This document shows, one piece after another, positions 58,510 through 64,000 of a DNA stretch of 64,000 nucleotides. Within the stretch, counting starts at the first letter, position 1. Every line of letters begins with the position of its first letter. Position numbers and translations under genes: made by a program. The notes under the pieces were generated by a model. It was not told the DNA's origin and did not search any database. It saw only the letters and a list, made by a program, of their open reading frames with translations. Source of the stretch: Nocardia sp. NBC_00508 (lineage in GTDB: Bacteria > Actinomycetota > Actinomycetes > Mycobacteriales > Mycobacteriaceae). Location: positions 1,054,001 through 1,118,000 of the forward strand of contig NZ_CP107852.1 of NCBI RefSeq assembly GCF_036346875.1, written 5' to 3'.

Positions 58510-59976
58510 TCAGGCGTTGCCGGAGAGCTTCTCCCGCAGGGCCGCCAGCTGGGCGTCGCTGGCGAGCGAACCGCCGGCGGGCTCGGCCTGGCTGGCGGAG
58601 GCCTGCGCACCGCTCTCCGAGGAGTAGTTCGACGCGCCGCCGCCGTTCGCGGCCTCGGCCGCGGCGTCGGCCGCCATCTTCTCCATCTGCGCGGTGTGCA
58701 TCTTGTGGCGACGCTCCGCCTCGGCGTAGCGGCCTTCCCACTCCTCGCGCTGCTTCTCGAAGCCGTCGAGCCATTCGTTGGTCTCGGGATCGAAGCCCTC
58801 GGGGAAGATGTAGTTGCCCTGCTCGTCGTAGCTGTCGGCCATGCCGTACTTCGACGGGTCGAACTCGGCGTGGTAATCCTCGTTGGCCTGCTTGAGGCTC
58901 AGCGAGATCCGGCGCCGCTCCAGATCGATGTCGATGACCTTGACCATCGCGTCGTCGCCGACGGAGACGACCTGGTCCGGGACCTCGACGTGGCGCTCGG
59001 CCAGCTCGGAGATGTGCACCAGGCCCTCGATGCCCTCCTCGACGCGGACGAACGCGCCGAACGGAACGAGCTTGGTGACCTTGCCCGGCACGATCTGGCC
59101 GATCGCGTGGGTGCGGGCGAACTGCCGCCACGGGTCTTCCTGGGTCGCCTTGAGCGACAGCGAGACGCGCTCGCGGTCCAGATCGACGTCGAGCACCTCG
59201 ACGGTGACCTCGTTGCCGACCTCGACGACCTCGGACGGGTGGTCGATGTGCTTCCAGGACAGCTCGGAGACGTGCACCAGACCGTCCACGCCGCCCAGGT
59301 CGACGAACGCGCCGAAGTTGACGATCGAGGAGACCACACCCTTGCGGACCTGGCCCTTCTGCAGCTGGTGCAGGAACTCGCTGCGGACCTCGGACTGGGT
59401 CTGCTCCAGCCAAGCGCGGCGGGACAGCACGACGTTGTTGCGGTTCTTGTCCAGCTCGATGATCTTGGCTTCGATCTCCTTGCCGACATACGGCTGCAGA
59501 TCGCGCACCCGGCGCATCTCGACGAGCGAGGCGGGCAGGAAGCCGCGCAGGCCGATGTCGAGGATCAGGCCGCCCTTGACGACCTCGATGACGGTGCCCT
59601 TGACGGCCTCGTCCTTCTCCTTGAGTTCCTCGATGGTGCCCCACGCACGCTCGTACTGCGCCCGCTTCTTCGACAGGATCAGGCGGCCTTCCTTGTCCTC
59701 CTTGGTGAGAACAAGCGCCTCGACCTCATCACCCACGGAAACGACCTCATTGGGGTCGACATCGTGTTTGATGGAGAGCTCGCGAGAGGGGATGACGCCT
59801 TCGGTCTTGTAACCGATGTCGAGCAGGACCTCGTCGCGATCGACCTTGACGATGGTTCCTTCGACGATGTCGCCGTCGTTGAAGTACTTGATCGTGGCAT
59901 CGATGGCGGCGAGGAAATCCTCGGCGGAGCCGATGTCGTTGACGGCTACCTGCGGCGAGGTGACGGTGGTGGGCAT
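58510..59976 (-). CDS. rpsA: 30S ribosomal protein S1
   Basis: 488 residues. Four S1 RNA-binding repeats: about 36-105 (GDIVEGTIVKVDRDEVLLDI), 122-188 (GTVIEVVKGGLILDIGLRGF), 210-277 (GVVSSIVNFGAFVDLGGVDG) and 295-363 (GKVTKLVPFGAFVRVEEGIE). The C-terminal ~120 residues are an actinobacterial acidic/Ala-rich extension. It brings mRNA to the small subunit. ATG 59974-59976 gives the family start PTTVTSPQVAVNDIGSAEDF. In M. tuberculosis rpsA also borders coaE and is a reported pyrazinoic-acid target, which is disputed. Confidence 0.98.
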   Translation of the reverse strand: MPTTVTSPQVAVNDIGSAEDFLAAIDATIKYFNDGDIVEGTIVKVDRDEVLLDIGYKTEGVIPSRELSIKHDVDPNEVVSVGDEVEALVLTKEDKEGRLILSKKRAQYERAWGTIEELKEKDEAVKGTVIEVVKGGLILDIGLRGFLPASLVEMRRVRDLQPYVGKEIEAKIIELDKNRNNVVLSRRAWLEQTQSEVRSEFLHQLQKGQVRKGVVSSIVNFGAFVDLGGVDGLVHVSELSWKHIDHPSEVVEVGNEVTVEVLDVDLDRERVSLSLKATQEDPWRQFARTHAIGQIVPGKVTKLVPFGAFVRVEEGIEGLVHISELAERHVEVPDQVVSVGDDAMVKVIDIDLERRRISLSLKQANEDYHAEFDPSKYGMADSYDEQGNYIFPEGFDPETNEWLDGFEKQREEWEGRYAEAERRHKMHTAQMEKMAADAAAEAANGGGASNYSSESGAQASASQAEPAGGSLASDAQLAALREKLSGNA

Positions 59977-60216
59977 ATGTCGGTTTGCTCCGGACGGATT
60001 GTGGTCGGTTGCGGACATTGGAACTTTCGGTACGCTGCGATCTCACCGCGAGGTGTGAAGACGGACACTAGGAACGTACCGCACGCAACGCGCGTGAAAC
60101 TCAGCACGGGTTGAACTCCGGTACGGCTGTACGGAAGACACTCGCGCGTTCAGCGTACGCGACCCCGGTCCGGCCGGGCAAACCGGTCGGGCCGCCACGC
60201 CGATAGGCTGATCGGC

Positions 60217-61062
60217 GTGTCGGAAGATCGCCATGCGCAAGCAAACGCACTGCTCGGAACGGCAGGCACAGCCCGGACCCGAATCGGATCGGCGGCCAGC
60301 CAGCTGGCCAGCCGACGCTGGTGGGACGCCGACGCCGCCCAGTACCACGAGACGCACGCGGAGTTCCTCGGCGTGGACTCCCCCGGCGGCGAGTTCGTGT
60401 GGTGCCCGGAGGGCCTGCACGAGGGCGACATGCGTTTCCTCGGCGACGTCGCGGGCAAGGTGGTCCTGGAGATCGGCTGCGGCTCGGCACCGTGCTCGCG
60501 CTGGCTGGCCGGGCAGGGCGCGCGGCCGGTGGGGCTGGACCTGTCTCGCGGGATGCTGGAGCGCGGGCAAGCCGTCATGGCGCGCGGCGGCCAGCGGGTG
60601 CCGCTGGTGCAGGCGGACGCCGAGGCCCTTCCGTTCGCCGACGCGTCGTTCGACCTGGCTTGTTCGGCGTTCGGCGCGGTGCCGTTCGTCGCCGACTCGG
60701 CGTTGGTGATGCGGGAGGTGGCCCGCGTCCTGCGCCCGGGCGGGCGCTGGGTGTTCTCGGTGAATCATCCGATGCGCTGGGTCTTCCCGGATGATCCCGG
60801 TCCGGCGGGCCTGACCGCCACCATCCCTTACTTCGACCGCACCCCCTACGTCGAGGTCGACAGCGAGAACGTCCCCACCTACGTCGAGCACCACCGGACC
60901 ATCGGCGACCGGGTCCGCGAGATCGTCGCGGCGGGACTGGTCGTGGCGGACATCGTCGAACCGGAATGGCCGGAATGGCTCGACCGCGAATGGGGGCAGT
61001 GGAGCCCCTTGCGCGGCGAGCTGTTCCCTGGCACCGCCATTTTCGTCACTTGGAAGCCCTGA
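60217..61062 (+). CDS. class I SAM-dependent methyltransferase
   Basis: 281 residues. SAM-binding motif I VVLEIGCGSAPCSRWLAGQG, motif II acidic VGLDLSRGMLERGQAV, motif III QADAEALPFADASFDLACSA, motif IV VARVLRPGGRWVFSVNHPMR: a complete Rossmann methyltransferase. The N-terminal ~60 residues add a substrate lid. Resembles small-molecule methyltransferases conserved beside rpsA in actinobacteria. Substrate unknown. GTG 60217 is preceded by TAGGCT 7 nt upstream (leaderless pattern). Its 3' end overlaps the minus-strand gene by 17 bp. Confidence 0.93.
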   Translation: MSEDRHAQANALLGTAGTARTRIGSAASQLASRRWWDADAAQYHETHAEFLGVDSPGGEFVWCPEGLHEGDMRFLGDVAGKVVLEIGCGSAPCSRWLAGQGARPVGLDLSRGMLERGQAVMARGGQRVPLVQADAEALPFADASFDLACSAFGAVPFVADSALVMREVARVLRPGGRWVFSVNHPMRWVFPDDPGPAGLTATIPYFDRTPYVEVDSENVPTYVEHHRTIGDRVREIVAAGLVVADIVEPEWPEWLDREWGQWSPLRGELFPGTAIFVTWKP

Positions 61063-61357
61063 GCGACGAGGGGTGATGCTCGTCGACCAGCTCGAGGATG
61101 GAGACCTCATGGGACACCAGCGTCCCTTGCACCCGCGGGCTGTCGATGATCTTGCGTAAGTCGTCCCGGAAGGCTTCGGCCGCCGCCGCGGTGTCGAAGT
61201 CCAAGTCGATGAGCACCCGGTTCGGGTTGTGCAGGAACCGCTCCACCCGGCAGTTGCGGGCTCCGGCGTCGGCGCGGAACTTTTCGTAACTGTCGAACAT
61301 GGTCTTCCACGAGTCGTAGTCGCGCACGGTGTCGTCGACATGCACTGTCGTGGTCAT
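61046..61357 (-). CDS. small ferredoxin-fold (Dabb/ABM-like) protein
   Basis: 103 residues. Alternating strands and helices: TTTVHVDDTVRDYDSWKTMF, GARNCRVERFLHNPNRVLID, LDFDTAAAAEAFRDDLRKII, VSHEVSILELVDEHH. The pattern suggests a dimeric alpha-beta barrel, but no active-site residues can be named. ATG 61355-61357 with GAAAGGGGA upstream. It overlaps the end of the methyltransferase gene, convergent by 17 bp. Function unknown. Confidence 0.8.
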   Translation of the reverse strand: MTTTVHVDDTVRDYDSWKTMFDSYEKFRADAGARNCRVERFLHNPNRVLIDLDFDTAAAAEAFRDDLRKIIDSPRVQGTLVSHEVSILELVDEHHPSSLRASK

Positions 61358-61522
61358 CGGACTCCCCTTTCGGTGCGGGCTGCTGGAAAGTTGCTGACAA
61401 CCAGTCTTCGCGCCGAAGCGGTCGGGCACCAGCCATGATCGCGGGTATTTCGACCTGGACGGAGGGTGTGCGCACCAGACCGGACGACACTCTTCGCCGG
61501 ATCGCGCGCCGATGCCGCGGCG

Positions 61523-61711
61523 TCACTCGGCAGTACCGTCCGGCGCCGTTCCGTCATCGCGTTTCGGTTTGCGCCCGGCCTGTTCCAACGCCACGCGCAG
61601 CGCGTACTCGATCTGGGCGTTGATACTGCGCAGGTCGTCGGCCGCCCACTTCGCGATGGCGTCGTGGACGGCCGGGTCCAGGCGTAGCAGCAGTTTCTTG
61701 CGCTCAGCCAT
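61523..61711 (-). CDS. ribbon-helix-helix (Arc-type) protein
   Basis: 62 residues: MAERKKLLLRLDPAVHDAIA, KWAADDLRSINAQIEYALRV ALEQAGRKPKRD. A beta strand with alternating hydrophobic residues followed by two helices is the Arc/MetJ RHH fold, which binds DNA as a dimer. It starts 12 bp after the SPFH gene stop and is found in this arrangement in many actinobacteria. Probable autoregulator of the pair; the ATATCA repeats upstream of the SPFH gene are its likely sites. Confidence 0.88.
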   Translation of the reverse strand: MAERKKLLLRLDPAVHDAIAKWAADDLRSINAQIEYALRVALEQAGRKPKRDDGTAPDGTAE

Positions 61712-61723
61712 GGGCCGCCCGCC

Positions 61724-62608
61724 TCAGGAGTAGAGCGAACCGGCGTTGACAACGGGCTGAGCCGGACGATCACCACACAGCACGACGAGCAGATTCGACA
61801 CCATCGCCGCCTTGCGCTCCTCGTCCAGCTCCACCATGCCCTCCTGGGCGAGTCGCTCCAGCGCGAGGCCGACCATGCCGACCGCGCCCTCGACGATCCG
61901 GGTCCGCGCGGCGACCACCTGGGCGGCCTGCTGGCGAACCAGCATCGCCTGGGCGATCTCGGGCGCATAGGCGAGGTGGGTGATCCTGGCCTCCAGCACC
62001 TCGATGCCCGCCATCTCGGTGCGCTCGCGCAGTTCGACGGTGAGTTCCTCGGCGACCTCGGCGCCGTCGCGCAGGCTGGTGCGGTCCGCGTCGTGCGCGT
62101 CGTACGGGTGCGTGGTGGCCAGGTGGCGCACCGCCGCCTCGGACTGGGTCTCGACGTACTCCTCGTAGTCGTCGACGGCGAAGGCCGCCTTGAAGCTGTC
62201 CATCACCCGGTAGACGACCACGGCGGCGATCTCGACCGGGTTGCCGTCGGCGTCGTTGACCTTGAGCTTCTGCGTCTCGAAGTTGCGCACGCGCAGCGAG
62301 ATGCTCTTGCGGTCGGTCAACGGGAGCACCGAGAAGAAGCCCGGCTCGCTCACCGAGCCGACGTAACGGCCGAAGAACTGGACCACCTTGGCCTCATTCG
62401 GGTTCACCACGGTCAGGCCGGTCACGAGCAACAGCAGGACCACGACGATGACCGTCGCGGCCACCGCGCCGCCAACGGCGAGTGCGTTGCCGTGCCTGGC
62501 TCCCGCGACGAAACCGAGCGCCGCGGCGCCACCGAACAGCACCGTGAGCACGAACCACCCAACCAGCACCAGAAAGCCGTTGACCCGGAACGCAGAGCGA
62601 AACTGCAT
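61724..62608 (-). CDS. SPFH/Band 7 (stomatin-like) membrane protein
   Basis: 294 residues. Two N-terminal membrane helices ([20 protein letters not shown] and [20 protein letters not shown]), then the SPFH domain: [58 protein letters not shown] and [20 protein letters not shown]. The C-terminal helix region ([20 protein letters not shown]) drives oligomerisation. SPFH proteins organise membrane microdomains and often partner with NfeD proteases; no nfeD is here, only the RHH gene. GGGAGGATGTC precedes the ATG. Confidence 0.93.
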   Translation of the reverse strand: MQFRSAFRVNGFLVLVGWFVLTVLFGGAAALGFVAGARHGNALAVGGAVAATVIVVVLLLLVTGLTVVNPNEAKVVQFFGRYVGSVSEPGFFSVLPLTDRKSISLRVRNFETQKLKVNDADGNPVEIAAVVVYRVMDSFKAAFAVDDYEEYVETQSEAAVRHLATTHPYDAHDADRTSLRDGAEVAEELTVELRERTEMAGIEVLEARITHLAYAPEIAQAMLVRQQAAQVVAARTRIVEGAVGMVGLALERLAQEGMVELDEERKAAMVSNLLVVLCGDRPAQPVVNAGSLYS

Positions 62609-62620
62609 GACATCCTCCCA

Positions 62621-62637
62621 ATATCAAAGTGATATCA
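62621..62637 (-). promoter_or_regulatory. ATATCA repeats in front of the SPFH gene
   Basis: ATATCA occurs at 62621-62626 and 62632-62637, 11 bp apart, about one helical turn, the spacing expected for adjacent RHH dimers. They lie just upstream of the ribosome site, between it and TATCTT (near 62644), a possible -10. Candidate autoregulatory site for the RHH protein. Confidence 0.45.
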
Positions 62638-62688
62638 CGAAGATAGCATCTCGCCGCCGCGCCGACCAGAGCGCGACGGCGACGACCG

Positions 62689-64000
62689 TCAGCGTGCGGG
62701 CCGGATATTGCGGTTGAAACGGAACAGGTTGCGCGGATCGTGCTCCGCCTTGAGCGCGGCCAGCCGCGCGTAGGTTTCGGGCCGGTAGCCGGCGCGGGTC
62801 TGCGCCTCGTCGGCCGCACCGCCCGCGCCGTAGAGGAAGTTGAGGCTGTGCCCCAGCGTCCATGGCGCCAGTGCGGCACGGATCTCCGCCTGGGTCGCGG
62901 CGTCTTCGGGTCCGGTGATGATCCGCACGATGTATCCGGCCTCGCGATGGTCCACCGCGATCCCCGTGCCGCTCGGACGTGCCAGCGCGCCGCCGAGATG
63001 ACGGACGTCGATGACCGCTCCCGCGCCGGACTCCGGGCCCGCGGCGGCCAGCAGCGCGGAGGCCGCCTCTTCGGTGAACGCACCGAGCAGCGCGTTGGTG
63101 GCGGCGTAGGCGTGCGGATGGTCGGGGTCGCTGTGGATGGTGTGCGACTCGGTGTAGGGCATCGCGCGCAAGTCGTCTTCGAGCCGGTCGCCGACCGCGC
63201 GCAGCGGGGCGACCGAGCGCTCGCCCTCCTCGGCCGAGCCGGTGAAGGCGATCCGGATGGACGCGACGTACCGCCCGCGCAGCGGTGCGTGCACCTGCGG
63301 GATATCCGGGAAGGCGAGCATGGTGACCGTCGAGGTCAGCGCGTCCGGCACGGTCGCGGTCCACTGCCGCCACGCGTCCAGCGCTCGTTCGACCAGCGGC
63401 GTGTCGAACACCAGCTGCCCGCCGTACACCGTCGTGACCGGAACCAGATCGACGTCCAGCGCCGTGACGACACCGAAGTTGCCTCCGCTGCCGAGCACGG
63501 CGCCGAACAGCTCGTCGCCGGGCGTCAGCGCCCGCACCCGGCCTTCGGCGGTGACCAGTTCGATCGCCCGCACGTACTCGGCGGCGTAGCCGAACCGCCG
63601 CGCGAGCAGCCCTACCCCGCCGCCGAGCAGATAGCCCACCACGCCGACCGAAGGCGATGAACCGTTCAGGGGCGCCAGCCCGTGCTCGGCCGCGGCTTGG
63701 ACCAGCGCGCCCGCGCGCACCCCCGCGCCGATGTGCGCCGTCCGGCTCGCCGGATCGATCCGGATGCCGGTCATCCGGCGCGTGCTGATCAGCACTCCCC
63801 CGTCAGCCGCGACCGACAGCCCATGCCCGGTCGCCTGCACGGCGATCGGAAGATCGTGGCGCGCGGCGTATTCCACGGCGGCACGCACGTCCTCGGCGTG
63901 TACCGCGCCGACAATCAGCGCGGGCCGGTGCGTGTAGGCGGTCTGGAAACCCGCGATTTCCGCCTCGTAGCCGGGGTCACCCGGACGGAAGACCGGGCCG
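62689..64000 (-). CDS. FAD-dependent oxidase (BBE-type), N-terminus beyond the window
   Basis: 437 residues visible; the start lies beyond 64000. FAD-binding PCMH domain: AAVEYAARHDLPIAVQATGH, GLSVAADGGVLISTRRMTGI, then VGVVGYLLGGGVGLLARRFG. The C-terminal berberine-bridge-like (BBE) part ends YRPETYARLAALKAEHDPRN LFRFNRNIRP. The His and Cys for bicovalent FAD attachment cannot both be confirmed (His visible in ATGHG). Family members oxidise sugars, alcohols or antibiotics. No neighbours beyond the edge are known. Confidence 0.9.
   Translation of the reverse strand, partial: GPVFRPGDPGYEAEIAGFQTAYTHRPALIVGAVHAEDVRAAVEYAARHDLPIAVQATGHGLSVAADGGVLISTRRMTGIRIDPASRTAHIGAGVRAGALVQAAAEHGLAPLNGSSPSVGVVGYLLGGGVGLLARRFGYAAEYVRAIELVTAEGRVRALTPGDELFGAVLGSGGNFGVVTALDVDLVPVTTVYGGQLVFDTPLVERALDAWRQWTATVPDALTSTVTMLAFPDIPQVHAPLRGRYVASIRIAFTGSAEEGERSVAPLRAVGDRLEDDLRAMPYTESHTIHSDPDHPHAYAATNALLGAFTEEAASALLAAAGPESGAGAVIDVRHLGGALARPSGTGIAVDHREAGYIVRIITGPEDAATQAEIRAALAPWTLGHSLNFLYGAGGAADEAQTRAGYRPETYARLAALKAEHDPRNLFRFNRNIRPAR

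Overview
The window is a high-GC actinobacterial chromosome segment, almost certainly Nocardia or a close relative. The grounds are mycobacteriales-type genes (a DUF3558 lipoprotein, a complete cvnABCD conservon, DevS-like and RafH-like dormancy proteins, CoaE fused to a GrpB domain) and a backbone whose order matches, in reverse, the Mycobacterium tuberculosis block rpsA-coaE-Rv1632c-uvrB-Rv1636-uvrA-infC-rpmI-rplT-tsnR-pheST-argCJB. That synteny is from memory. No tRNA, rRNA, CRISPR array or intact insertion sequence was seen.

Layout: 1-2961 holds the arginine genes argC-argJ-argB (minus strand; argB runs off the left edge). 3123-9155 is an accessory block of regulators (ArsR-like, two WYL, one TetR), a PEP-mutase-like enzyme, a flavin-fold protein and small unknown proteins. 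9327-13327 holds ppc and an AAA ATPase. 13362-17488 is the conservon (CvnA kinase, CvnB roadblock, CvnC DUF742, CvnD GTPase). 17782-20792 carries a lipoprotein, two unknown proteins and a hydrolase. 20941-24543 is pheST. 24785-27083 has a candidate 45-residue peptide gene, an MFS exporter and its divergent TetR regulator. 27167-27776 is a tandem array of 174-bp repeats. 27836-30038 is the infC-rpmI-rplT-rRNA methylase operon behind a structured leader. 30434-35107 has DinB, DUF1844, a hydrolase and uvrA.

35669-38351 pairs a DevS-like sensor kinase, interrupted by a 69-bp in-frame minisatellite, with a convergent RafH-like ribosome factor. Then follow a PAS-GGDEF protein, an ABM protein, HelD (40752-43049), a universal stress protein, a possible 19-residue peptide, DoxX, AraC and VOC genes, uvrB (46031-48220), a serine hydrolase, a MarR-like regulator, tandem DUF402 paralogues and coaE. 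From 53704 to 57742 lie two TetR-controlled oxidoreductase loci. rpsA is at 58510-59976. The right end has a methyltransferase, an SPFH/ribbon-helix-helix pair and a truncated FAD oxidase.

Many genes show a TANNNT -10 hexamer 6-7 nt before the start codon, which points to frequent leaderless transcription and helped choose starts. The regulator loci at 7.6, 26.4, 55.4 and 57.0 kb carry symmetric or repeated sites placed over their own promoters, as expected for TetR-type autoregulation. The most unusual items are an AUC start codon for infC behind a perfect Shine-Dalgarno and an attenuator-like terminator, the 174-bp and 69-bp repeat families, and the two small peptide candidates.
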